Shown here piece after piece: positions 12,501 to 20,167 of a DNA stretch of 64,000 bases. Position 1 is the first letter of the stretch; every line of letters begins with the position of its first letter. Where the stretch lies: assembly GCA_022509025.1 (NCBI GenBank), contig JAFLUB010000001.1, positions 28,300-92,299 of the forward strand, read 5' to 3'. The DNA comes from Oscillospiraceae bacterium (lineage in GTDB: Bacteria > Bacillota > Clostridia > UBA1381). The notes below the pieces were generated by a model. The model did no database searches. It saw only the letters and a program-made list of their open reading frames with translations, and was not told where the DNA came from. The translations under genes were made by a program, and so were the position numbers.

Positions 12501-12623
12501 ATCGTCATTCGCCGCGACGGGATTATCTAATATGCCCTGTGCATATGCAGCAGTTGAATTCAACATCAACGCGCATGACAAAACAATGGTCAAAACAGCA
12601 TTCATAACTTTTTTTGCTATCAT
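3549..12623 (-). CDS. Giant secreted subtilisin-like protease with beta-helix and many Ig/MBG-like repeats
   Basis: 3,024 residues. A signal peptide (residues 1 to about 28, ending AAYAQG) is followed by a glycine/asparagine-rich right-handed beta-helix region (about 60-640). Then come interleaved beta-rich repeats to about 1930: a YNG...DAGEY...GYxW type, a YTGxxIxP...GxDYTVxYxxN type and a Big-like type. An inhibitor-I9-like propeptide is near 1940-2030 and the S8 domain near 2045-2330, with the complete triad Asp2077 (VAVLDTGC), His2112 (EHGTHVCG) and Ser2284 (SGTSMASP). More repeats follow to about 2930, then a C-terminal FLWNG domain. No LPXTG, SLH or lipobox was seen, so the attachment mode is unknown. 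GAAGGAGGG precedes the ATG. The role (surface protease, adhesin maturation or glycoprotein digestion) is inference. Confidence 0.9.
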   Translation of the reverse strand: MIAKKVMNAVLTIVLSCALMLNSTAAYAQGILDNPVAANDDSAEYSELEATNDAENSSEDVEEQPISEADFAFNATAAITSMGSLVVFNGVKDTDFTYDEEKDIITIKTNTPLTIKDRYNIYSDPHKTSLIIDSPKGANLTLNTVHIYAYVGQLTEENVENGTAADLEPGRAGIEITGKTGDVIINVQNEGAHEDYLNCIYGGKDRAGIEKNEDHTGQLIIQGPGRLHVNGGWSDPETKRGAAAIGSSDGHSTSNITLNAGRIGCSTTTDYTKYYGGFTNNYGAAIGAGTGGAANNIVIAGGYVNCESSFGAAIGAGHGSKGKSSITITGGEVHATAWPPAIFRGDIYKDKSNEPAGSPSFGVHYDDIKNGASCDITIKDGDIQAVSYFGNAFSCGNTGTFTFNGGSVYCDAGYDTDPDTTTGKNSYGVHADKVIIEAPYDVDRVLQLESTHSYAIYANEIEMKNGVVANFGSYWRKTTSTHYAVVVKKSFDMTGGFFQTNGGLLVENNGNISVTGGIVLTRIQGEWENADTALGVDTTKTPEAHANISFGGNSQIYSFGGVNAGKGTLSISDKAFVRTITGKGVGVSYNNSTLPAYSADNIEISGGKTIGYVSPQLSDKDFSDIEDFKTTSIEAKNLTSLAYTGTDEPIQYEKRRQDAEDDDIATHFTATANKQVVFATPPSIAPAYSHQVRAAVNSTNLAVVDDYDADWNNYTYALIEPYVHINFTDDTKNSVKLTPEEPTVEFKVETTPKDVRVRFESSDPERISIDPETGVATAHHAGKATIKALPVGNYAGNTATFDFTVDKGDADVSISLDDWYVGHEPNEVVLTSKTHNIADAKISYKTEDGTPLNECPTEKGNYVVEAIFPENSDYHGKTVEDTFSIDLEKVEILTDETKIRLVKDQESLPIQVEVKGDGELELGNGDSNAVTAEITLNHEDGNTKFYTITLSPKNVGTVNLILKASSNDESVYRSADEVKIEVEVGDDYIKLEPPKLVNGERIYNRQVYRVVDIPEQTLEGIVIHGDIEATDAGTYRATISLKSGYAWKSELTTIQRHDRTYTWSISTQIINPSMSGGAVSITYGDGSYTYTGKPIEPPVTVKHNGVTLEKGIDYDVTYSNNINASNTNPTITVTGKGNYGGKASNSFKITDISLRDCTLIGDYTLIYNGSVQKPTFVLQNPYGVDLVQGENFSVAYNYGVPQNVGSYTARLTGKINYMAGLDVKVQIVPANIEDLVVNGLTAKQYANGEELTQDIVLKNAAGAIIPEDDYTITYDNNRELGIANMYITPSDNGNLTGSQTCTFSILRSLDFDVIDAPNGKTLTYNGSLQTGVEENKAYTITGHQETLPGVYYARVTPNDGYAWNKDGDISTINVQWEISKVELSKADISKIADQVYTGSEITPSPVIKLGDFEIPKECYTVTYADNIETGTAAVNIEARQNNGNTYIQGSETIHFNIIPTEGSITAPLAASLAYASDKLTQNSVTLDIFYPGDGKLTARISDTSIAEVSELKEVESGHYTLTISPKGRGFSFLHLEATGGKNYTDAHELLYVNVGEVSDDRIIVDIPRGTDHVYNGAPQLGVAAVPEYITLKGTAVATDAGEYTVTATPNKGYAWNADGDTDPKTITWHITKLPAFIEADTEDVILDIGDSNTKTALFRLSHHGAGDLTLSSSDDKVANVKLTKQESKASETTYTLDITARKVGTTFITIADEESDNTYAADEISFYVSVVNNSKANVVPAAPIPKTGLVYNGSKQIGVTAGMGYTLEGPSVNAEGASVGVNAGDYWVIAKVEPGYVWSDTGDAEPRNIHWTIAPASLENATIEGVKNKTAGKSIYQDDMVVHIGNVVIPESEYTVVYDDKTETGVCNITINGRDKRNVTGTATASFRILEAEEKTFFSIQASEPWNLFQPGIVFDSRPINAKPDRDADAAETAQRESVPGEILVVYEKKPATFSLMSAEQKEETFDIPILSTEIIAEDIGADSIDIAVIEVADESQTEELIDQLNKQDGIYAQPNYIYHTVENPEISTLAQTNDPQSEMQYYLEAYSENGGSSGASVYEAWNTAKVEGSVTVAVLDTGCEVNHPDLKANIDTEHMWDAYNESHVMSDPGEHGTHVCGIVGAVADNNIGVAGASYNANILPIKVFDDIGENAYTSDIVKAYMYLASLIESGELNDLRVVNMSLGGYAFLEEDSDVAMEQAIADLLENYQVLTVAAGGNGRNGMPMTSYFIPSDLDCVFSVTSLDQNGGDSFWSDYNQYKDISAPGDNIYSTIGSDGYEAFSGTSMASPLVSGIAALMFAAVPGVHPDDVVDIIQSTAHSMVGKPNYRGNATGSAGAIDAAAALEKLMEKYGDTDYFLYNCDIDITGIDEAGGQYYTGSAIIPEIKITAPDGTVLTEAPNTESEQGDYVITFTDNVNAGTAYMTIKGINRCSGTSSVPFRIYYNLEEHGFIGAIPAQAYDKNEIMPLPQVSYDSSIMTPGKDYVIRYEDNNAVGTAKIYIDGVNDYLGSLSGTFQIVDGYGQVQIPKAISELRYNGRVQTGVPASVNGHYTITGNTATDAGEYVATAKIADGFVWEDGTGQDKQISYSIDQAEAILSVEKTGIFLKDDTDSISVRIIYSGDNDESIAVTSEDQGVATARIDGNMLTVQGVGSGITRLTLSAEQGQNYNAVQSTVVVEVQGETEYAADSTPSGVSLEYNGQLQSGILAADGYEFTPITEGCSLDEIGNAVAKDAGVYKVSVKKIADYPWKNEASDAEEIIVFEVLPAQSERVEIMDIDPVTYTGSPIEPSVKALFKGVELTEGSDYTLTCSDNVDAGIATAKLGFKGNYTGNAEKEFEIVKAPAKLSVEPSSFTFDLNQGEQVNTAVITYTGDGVLNAVSDNASVAEVSVKGKTLEILAGGEKGDAVITVSASGETNYLAAGPVTVTVKVTDEEPPSDDGKFKVDSTGNATVTFKNDGADEMTIILISAAYDEHGRLVSVKYVPETISAGETKFVGTGALHDTGAEIRAFLWNGDYSPLESVAIPE

Positions 12624-12706
12624 AACTTTCCCTCCTTCGATTGTTGAACGTTTTGTTAAGCTATCATTTATTTTTATCTTTCAATTCCGATTTGTTGATT
12701 TTCCTC

Positions 12707-12735
12707 ATTATATCATTATCACAGAAACATTTCAA
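12707..12735 (-). promoter_or_regulatory. Promoter of the giant protease gene
   Basis: Minus strand TTGAAA, 17 bases, TATAAT, about 84 bases upstream of the start codon. Near-consensus sigma-A promoter, giving the giant gene its own transcript. Confidence 0.7.
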
Positions 12736-12752
12736 CCACTTATAAAAATAAA

Positions 12753-12784
12753 AAGCAACTCGCCATTAAACTGACAAGTCGCTT
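12753..12784 (-). terminator. Terminator after the MATE gene
   Basis: On the minus strand AAGCGACT pairs with AGTTGCTT (one G-U pair) and is followed by TTTTATTTTT. It separates the exporter from the giant protease promoter. Confidence 0.65.
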
Positions 12785-12804
12785 GTTTTCTATCTGTTAT
12801 GCCC

Positions 12805-14154
12805 TTACTTCCTTTTTTGTGTCCGCAGCAATATCATAAAATAAATGCCGCACAAAATAATTTGTACCACCGTGGATGCGGGGGTAGCAAGACCAATATG
12901 GAACAGTGACACCGCCGCCTGTCTGCTCATAAGCCATGAAACAGGCAATCTTACACAGAACGCTCCGATTATACCTTGAAGCATTACAAATGTTGTGCTT
13001 CCGCATCCGTTGAAATAACCTATGAAACAGAACAGGAATGAAGTCAAAAGACAATCAATAGCATATGCTTTCAGATAATCTGCCGCCGCCATAATGATTT
13101 CTGTATCTTTTGCAAATATGCCTGCCAGTATATTCCCATGGAAAAATGTAAAATACCCCATTATAATTCCCACGGCTAAAGAAGAAGCAATACCGCACCA
13201 CAAAGCTTTTCTCGCTCGCTCCGGATTATCTGCGCCTATATTCTGCGCTACAAAAGCTGACATTGACTGCATATATGCTGACGCAACCAACATCAAAAAT
13301 CCGCATAGCTTTTCCGCCACTCCTACACCCGCTGATTCAGTTAGCCCCAGACTGTTTACAATAGCGATAATCGCGAGGAAAGAAATGCTTACAAGCAAAT
13401 CCTGAAGTGCAATAGGTATGCCGAGTCTCAGAATCTTCTTAATATAAGTGCCGTTGAGCCGAATATACTTTACAGAAAAAGCAAACGGCAATTCCCGTCT
13501 GCGGATAATAACCAAAGAGAGCATCACGCTTATTGCCTGCGCGAATACTGTGGCAATCGCCGCGCCTGACGCTCCCATACCGAAAATAGCTACAAGCAGT
13601 AAGTCGCCGCCTATATTAAGAACACAAGCTATCGCTACTGTTATAAGCGGCATTTTTGAGTCGCCAATCCCTCTGAAAATACTGCCCACCAGATTGTAGG
13701 CAACAATAAAAACAGAACCTGCGGAACAGATAACTATGTAAGAAACAGTTGCGTCAAAAGCTGCCTCCGGAGCGTGCATTACCTGTGCCAGTAACGGCGC
13801 GGTAATAATAGTTATAACTGTAAGCGCGGCAGCAACTATTCCGAACAATCCTATACCGCTGCCGATAATTTTACCAGCTTCCTGCCTCTCCCCGGCGCCG
13901 ATTCTGTTACCCACAAAAACGGTCAGTCCCATCGCCAATCCTGTAATAACTACGGTAATTGATTGCATAAGCTGACTGCCTGTGGAAACTGCTGATACAT
14001 ATACATCCGCAAGATTACCGCCGAACTGACCAACTATCAGCAAGTCAACAGCACCATACATGGTCTGCAAAAACAATGCCAGCAGTACCGGCAAGGCAAA
14101 ACTAATCAGCGGTGCAAAAATTCGTCCTTCAGTAAAATTCTGTGTCTGCTTCAT
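12805..14154 (-). CDS. MATE family multidrug efflux transporter
   Basis: Inner-membrane cation-coupled exporter, 449 residues from ATG 14154, about 12 predicted membrane segments, normal MATE length. The N-terminal signature LPVLLALFLQTMYGAVDLLIVG and the second-half counterpart (GIPIALQDLLVSISFLAII) are typical. The start at 14154 is chosen because GGGAGG lies 6-7 bases before it and the leader terminator lies just upstream; a longer frame to 14223 would begin inside that leader. Substrate unknown. The gene is monocistronic: own promoter, a structured 5' leader with an internal terminator, and its own 3' terminator, suggesting ligand- or stress-controlled expression. Confidence 0.9.
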   Translation of the reverse strand: MKQTQNFTEGRIFAPLISFALPVLLALFLQTMYGAVDLLIVGQFGGNLADVYVSAVSTGSQLMQSITVVITGLAMGLTVFVGNRIGAGERQEAGKIIGSGIGLFGIVAAALTVITIITAPLLAQVMHAPEAAFDATVSYIVICSAGSVFIVAYNLVGSIFRGIGDSKMPLITVAIACVLNIGGDLLLVAIFGMGASGAAIATVFAQAISVMLSLVIIRRRELPFAFSVKYIRLNGTYIKKILRLGIPIALQDLLVSISFLAIIAIVNSLGLTESAGVGVAEKLCGFLMLVASAYMQSMSAFVAQNIGADNPERARKALWCGIASSLAVGIIMGYFTFFHGNILAGIFAKDTEIIMAAADYLKAYAIDCLLTSFLFCFIGYFNGCGSTTFVMLQGIIGAFCVRLPVSWLMSRQAAVSLFHIGLATPASTVVQIILCGIYFMILLRTQKRK

Positions 14155-14170
14155 AAAAATCCTCCCAAAC

Positions 14171-14312
14171 AAAAAACCGAATAAGATTAACCGCACAAAT
14201 ACAGTTGCCTTATCCGGTATCATCAGTTACGCTGTGATTACCCTCCGGCAAAAGCTTTATGCGACATCTTATCCGGCGTTACATTTACGAATTGCAACAT
14301 CCTCCGATGAAC
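14171..14312 (-). promoter_or_regulatory. Structured MATE leader with intrinsic terminator (attenuator/riboswitch candidate)
   Basis: Between the predicted start point (about 14312) and the ribosome binding site the minus-strand RNA can form CAUC-GGAG-GAUG, then GUUGCA...UGUAAC (14278-14298), CCGGAUAAG...CUUUUGCCGG (14245-14276), GGUAAUCA...UGAUGAUACC (14216-14242), and finally CCGGAUAAG (14209-14217) with CUUAUUCGG (14177-14185) followed by U6. The CCGG used by the terminator overlaps the preceding hairpin, so the two can exclude each other. No known riboswitch class was recognised. Confidence 0.6.
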
Positions 14313-14318
14313 GTAGAA

Positions 14319-14347
14319 AGTATATCATAATTGTATTTATAAGTCAA
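14319..14347 (-). promoter_or_regulatory. Promoter of the MATE gene
   Basis: Minus strand TTGACT, 17-base spacer, TATACT. It places the transcript start near 14312 and so defines a leader of about 155 bases. Confidence 0.75.
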
Positions 14348-14448
14348 TAGAAAATCACTTCATAGATAAACAGGAGTTTATAGTAAATTTGATTTTCTAT
14401 CAATTGTTTCTTTTACTTTTAAAACAGTGTCTTCAATGGAACAATCCA

Positions 14449-14650
14449 TTATATGCCAAATAAAACTCCTGCCAAAACTCCAACCGTTTCATCTATCTTT
14501 ATATCATTATCTAAAAATACATCTAATACACGCACTTGGTCAACAACAAACTGAATACATCCGCAGATATTCTCAACAACTTTTTCAATAACGAAAATAA
14601 AAGCTCTGATAGTCAAAATATAGTCAGTTGACCTGTTAGCGGTATAATTC
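14449..14650 (-). pseudogene. Possible coding remnant, about 67 codons without a start
   Basis: An open stretch on the minus strand reads ...IEKVVENICGCIQFVVDQ... and ends in ILAGVLFGI-like hydrophobic residues (VGVLAGVLFGI) before a TAA at 14449-14451. It has no ATG and no ribosome binding site, and its upstream end runs into the tRNA terminator. Amino-acid use looks protein-like but no family was recognised. It may be the 3' end of a decayed gene, or chance. Confidence 0.25.
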
Positions 14651-14658
14651 AGAACATC

Positions 14659-14694
14659 AAAAAACCGCTCAAACGTAGTGTTTAAGCGGTTTTT
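14659..14694 (-). terminator. Terminator downstream of tRNA-Lys
   Basis: Minus-strand AAAAACCGCTT...GAGCGGTTTTTT: ACCGCT pairs with AGCGGT, with inner AAAC/GTTT pairs, followed by a T run. Confidence 0.75.
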
Positions 14695-14696
14695 CG

Positions 14697-14772
14697 TGGT
14701 ACGCGATCAGGGGCTCGAACCCTGGACACCCTGATTAAGAGTCAGGTGCTCTACCAACTGAGCTAATCACGC
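14697..14772 (-). tRNA. tRNA-Lys (anticodon CTT)
   Basis: Read on the minus strand from GCGTGAT at 14772. D arm AGCTCAGTTGGTAGAGC; anticodon stem CCTGA/TCAGG with loop CTCTTAA, anticodon CTT (decodes AAG); T arm GGTTCGAGCC; acceptor partner ATCGCGT, discriminator A and encoded CCA at 14697-14699. The acceptor stem has two G-U pairs. All arms are intact and a terminator follows. Confidence 0.95.
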
Positions 14773-14989
14773 ATATCGTTCTTATCTCAACGACGGATAA
14801 TATAATACCATAAGAGAAAAGATTTGTCAATACTTTTTTGAAAATTTTTATCCGAAAATATCAATTTATATTTATTATTGACAGTCTGAACGCTCCGTAT
14901 TCATCACGGAGCATTCAGACTGCCGACAAATTTGTCAGATTACGCAATACTACAATATTATAATAGTATAAAGAATTTTTATATTATAT
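14773..14989. other. Intergenic region with a 17-bp arm palindrome
   Basis: No gene seen. CAGTCTGAACGCTCCGT (14882-14898) faces ACGGAGCATTCAGACTG (14906-14922): 16 of 17 pairs around a 7-base loop. Neither side has a T run, so it is not a standard terminator, although it lies where the transcript of the beta-helix gene would end. Confidence 0.6.
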
Positions 14990-16513
14990 TTAAGAAAGTT
15001 TAACGTTTTTGGGTATACTGCCCACCATGCATGGGTTATCTATAACAAGTGAATCCATTATATAATTCTCGTCCCTGATATACACATTAATACTTGGCTT
15101 GTCTGTCATCATACCTGTGTTACCCGATATAATAAGCTTTTTAAGCTTCTGACAGTTTATTTCGATATCGGACCGGGCATAGTTTCGCGTTATAGTTTCA
15201 TCATCATCCTTAAGACTAAAATTATTGTTTAAAATATATACTCCCATATATTCATCACTACGGTCTGAATAACTTGAGAAGCATCTGAGACCTCTTGTTT
15301 CAACATTATTGCATATATACTTTTGCTCAAATCCCGTAGCCAGCTTTATATAAATCGCCTCAGTAGAGCCTGTATGCCTTGCCGATGAATTTTCACCTGT
15401 GTTTTTTATAGTATTATGATACACCATCTCGTATGGTCCCTCTATTCCTGTTTCAACAGCGTTATCTACAATATTATTCTTGACAACTGAACGCTGAAGT
15501 GACGTTCCCATACCTGCGAAAATCGCCGCGCAGCCCACACCGTTCGTGAGCGCCTGCATATCATTCACTGACGGTTTGCCGAAGCCCACATTTTTACAAA
15601 CATTATTTTCAATAACATTCACATAGCTGCCTGACACAACCGGACTCCAGTGAGTAATAGCGCCCCATACGCTATCTGTTATCTTGTTATTACGGACAAC
15701 ATAGTTATCTACAAATCCGTTAAAACTCACCGCGTTTGCACAGCTGTTATTTATAGTGCAGTTCTCTATAAGTATTCCTGACGAAGGACAATCCGTACCG
15801 CCGACAACGCGTATGCTGTAGCCGCTGTTTGTGTTATCAGAAATCTGATTACCGCAGTTCGTGAAAGTACAGTTTATCACTGCAATATTGGTACAGCCGC
15901 GAAAAACAAGACCGCTGTTTGTGAAATTATTAAATGTGCAGTTATTGAACACAATATTATCGCAGTATTCGAATTTGATTGAATAAAAATCATTGAAATC
16001 TATATTTTCCACATATATGTTTTTCCTGTTTTTCATTATCTGGTATTCGGGAATATCCTCAGGATACGCATGATTAAACGACGCGCGTTCATCCGCCGCA
16101 ACTTTTAAAACAGTATCGTCAGCGAAAATCTCAGGATAGCCGTCCATTCCCCTCAGGCTGTGAATATCATATTCCCTGCCGCCAACGGTGTTTATTATAT
16201 TTTCCTTACCGCTTATAACGCCTTCTATATTATTGCCTGACGGCACTTTTGAAGAACGCGCAAAATCATAAATATCAGTTCCGAGTAAGCATGCGCTCGT
16301 ATCAAAAGAAGAAAAGTCTGATTCAGCGACTTCCTTAGCGGATATCCCAAGAAGCTTTTCATTCTCTGCCTGTATATATAACATATGGTTTTTTATTATA
16401 CTGCCAATCTCCGCAGTGGCATCTGTCGCATCCTCAACTCCTGCCGATACAAAATGAAGACTGACTAACACAATAAGACCAAGCATTGCCAGAACAGCTA
16501 TTATTTTTTTCAT
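14990..16513 (-). CDS. Secreted right-handed beta-helix protein
   Basis: 507 residues from ATG 16513, where AGGGA lies a suitable distance upstream; the longer frame to 16540 lacks support. The N-terminus MKKIIAVLAMLGLIVLVSLH is a signal peptide or anchor. From about residue 150 the chain shows repeated NxxVxNCTFxN / IxNNxVxN rungs typical of parallel beta-helix (pectate-lyase-fold, NosD-like) proteins. Such proteins are often polysaccharide lyases or hydrolases; no catalytic set could be assigned, so the pectin link is contextual inference. Own promoter, divergent from gdhA. Confidence 0.8.
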   Translation of the reverse strand: MKKIIAVLAMLGLIVLVSLHFVSAGVEDATDATAEIGSIIKNHMLYIQAENEKLLGISAKEVAESDFSSFDTSACLLGTDIYDFARSSKVPSGNNIEGVISGKENIINTVGGREYDIHSLRGMDGYPEIFADDTVLKVAADERASFNHAYPEDIPEYQIMKNRKNIYVENIDFNDFYSIKFEYCDNIVFNNCTFNNFTNSGLVFRGCTNIAVINCTFTNCGNQISDNTNSGYSIRVVGGTDCPSSGILIENCTINNSCANAVSFNGFVDNYVVRNNKITDSVWGAITHWSPVVSGSYVNVIENNVCKNVGFGKPSVNDMQALTNGVGCAAIFAGMGTSLQRSVVKNNIVDNAVETGIEGPYEMVYHNTIKNTGENSSARHTGSTEAIYIKLATGFEQKYICNNVETRGLRCFSSYSDRSDEYMGVYILNNNFSLKDDDETITRNYARSDIEINCQKLKKLIISGNTGMMTDKPSINVYIRDENYIMDSLVIDNPCMVGSIPKNVKLS

Positions 16514-18177
<1,664 letters not shown>

Positions 18178-18199
18178 TTGAAATATAAATTTGAATTTA

Positions 18200-18234
18200 A
18201 AAGAGGACGTATCAATTGACGATACGTCCTCTTT
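18200..18234. terminator. Bidirectional terminator between gdhA and the ASKHA gene
   Basis: AAGAGGACGTATC (18201-18213) pairs perfectly with GATACGTCCTCTT (18221-18233), flanked by A/T runs on either side, between convergent genes. Confidence 0.85.
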
Positions 18235-18240
18235 CAATTT

Positions 18241-20049
18241 TTAATCCGTAAAATTCATATACTTAATATATAATTGATTGAAATCTTCATTAGCCGCAAG
18301 GGATATTTCTTTTGAGATGTTCTTTATATGTTCTATGCGTTTATCTGCGTCAGCGCATGAACAATATTTAACACAGCCGCCGAGCGAACTGTTTCCGATA
18401 ATTTTCGTTTTTTCCTTAAACTCCGGTGGTAGTATTCCTATATTGCAAGCCTTTTCTACAGACAATCCGTGACTGAAGCCACCCGCAAGATATACCGTGT
18501 CAATATCATCTGTCCTAACTCCCGAAGAGACAATAAGAACTTCAATTCCCGCTCTCACAGCGGCTTTTGCCATCTGAACCTGACGTATATCGTCCTGTGT
18601 AAAAATAATATCTCCAATTACTTTATATCCGTTTGCGAACCACCCACTATCAAGAAGTCCCGTATTGTCAATTATATTATTTTGAAGAAGCTCTGAAACA
18701 AGCTCAATAATACCTGTTCCGCAAAGACCCACAGGAGGCTTATCCCCTATCGTTTTTAGTGTCCCTTTTTTTAAATCCACACCGCATATCGCTCCGTCTA
18801 CACTTCCTGTGCCGCACGAGATACGTCCGCCTTCAAACGCAGGGCCTGCCGCGGTTGAAGTGGCAATAATACCGTTACTGTTCCCTATCGCCATTTCTCC
18901 GTTCGTGCCTAAATCTATAAACATATTTACCTTATCCGAAATATCAAAATCGCACATATACAGTCCGCTTACAATATCACCGCCTACAAAAGCGGATATT
19001 CCGCCGTAAATAATTGTCTCTACAGGCGCTACATCACCGTCTGTAACCACATCAAATGTAGTTTTTATCGTTTCAAGATGCTCCGATCTGAACGGATATA
19101 TGCCAAGTGTCCGGCATGAATAATTCATAAGCAGATGAACCATTGTCGTATTACCGGATATAACAACTTTTTTAGTGTCCCCATATCCATTTGTAACTTC
19201 CTTATAACCGTTCAAAAGCGTATAACGGATAAGAGATGCCATTTCTTTTTCTCTTCCGCGGTTAGCAGCGTCAATACGCGACAGAACATCAGTGCCAAAA
19301 CGTCTTTGCGGGTTTATTGTTTTATACACTTTTAGTGTCCCTGTGTCTGTGACAAGTTCAAAAACAACTGTTGTTGTGCCTATATCAATGCATACGGCGC
19401 TGTCACCCTCACGCATTTCGCTTTTATAGTCATATTCGGATAATACGCTATATTTAATACAGCCGGTAATATTCCTTCTCGGACAATCAAGATTAGTACA
19501 CTCAGAGCAATTATGCTCCGCATTGAATATATTCCTGTCATCTGTCAGCTTTAGTATATATCCGAGTGTTTTTGCCGGAGTGTACATAAATGCCTCAGTA
19601 ATATCAACGTCTTTTATATTTGTCTTTTCAAGAATGATTTTTTGCTCACTCAGCGGAAAATCTCCAGGCGCTTCAAGTCTTTTCTTTATACCGAATCCTT
19701 CAATAGCGCCCTCAAGCTTAATTCTTTTCTGAAGCTCCGCGTCCGTTTCAAAAAGATAATCGTCCGCCATAGCGTTTACCAGCATTCCTTTCATACCTTC
19801 GCCCTTATCAAACAGCGATTTTGAGTATTCGCTTATTTTCTCACCGAGTGTAATCAGGCAGTAAGCAGTCATATCCTCAATTTTTACCACAGCAACAGGA
19901 GAAACCAAAGCCTGAACCGGCTGAAGAAGCTCATCAAAATAAGCGCAAACAGTGTCATATATACTGTTTGCGCTATAGCAGCCAAGAGATAGAAGAACTC
20001 TTTCCTTATTTATTTTAACATTAAAATCGCTTACCTCAATTTTTTTCAT
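18241..20049 (-). CDS. RACo-like ASKHA-domain corrinoid activation protein
   Basis: 602 residues from ATG 20049 (GGAGAT upstream). C-terminal half: ASKHA/DUF4445 ATPase domain as in RACo, the reductive activator of corrinoid proteins, with the phosphate loop CIDIGTTTVVFEL and later FIDLGTNGEMAIGN and VYLAGGFSHG. N-terminal part: resembles the activation domain of B12-dependent methionine synthase (ITLGEKISEYSKSLFDKGEG) followed by a Cys motif CSECTNLDCPRRN. The N-terminal [2Fe-2S] ferredoxin domain of classical RACo is absent, so the electron source is unclear. No methyltransferase or corrinoid protein is adjacent. Role in reactivating oxidised cobalamin enzymes is inference from family. Confidence 0.75.
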   Translation of the reverse strand: MKKIEVSDFNVKINKERVLLSLGCYSANSIYDTVCAYFDELLQPVQALVSPVAVVKIEDMTAYCLITLGEKISEYSKSLFDKGEGMKGMLVNAMADDYLFETDAELQKRIKLEGAIEGFGIKKRLEAPGDFPLSEQKIILEKTNIKDVDITEAFMYTPAKTLGYILKLTDDRNIFNAEHNCSECTNLDCPRRNITGCIKYSVLSEYDYKSEMREGDSAVCIDIGTTTVVFELVTDTGTLKVYKTINPQRRFGTDVLSRIDAANRGREKEMASLIRYTLLNGYKEVTNGYGDTKKVVISGNTTMVHLLMNYSCRTLGIYPFRSEHLETIKTTFDVVTDGDVAPVETIIYGGISAFVGGDIVSGLYMCDFDISDKVNMFIDLGTNGEMAIGNSNGIIATSTAAGPAFEGGRISCGTGSVDGAICGVDLKKGTLKTIGDKPPVGLCGTGIIELVSELLQNNIIDNTGLLDSGWFANGYKVIGDIIFTQDDIRQVQMAKAAVRAGIEVLIVSSGVRTDDIDTVYLAGGFSHGLSVEKACNIGILPPEFKEKTKIIGNSSLGGCVKYCSCADADKRIEHIKNISKEISLAANEDFNQLYIKYMNFTD

Positions 20050-20167
20050 ACTGATCTCCATTCTACTGCCTATCGAATGGCATAAATAACACAAAAAAGA
20101 TGCACAGACCGCTTTTCAGGAATACTTATGTATGTTTAAATCGAAAACAGCGTACATCCAGCCGTTT

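Noticed and set aside
14155..14347. Fluoride riboswitch in the MATE leader
   Set aside because: CUGAUGAUACC resembles part of the fluoride motif, but the required 5' GGxGAUG stem and pseudoknot partner are not in the right order or spacing.
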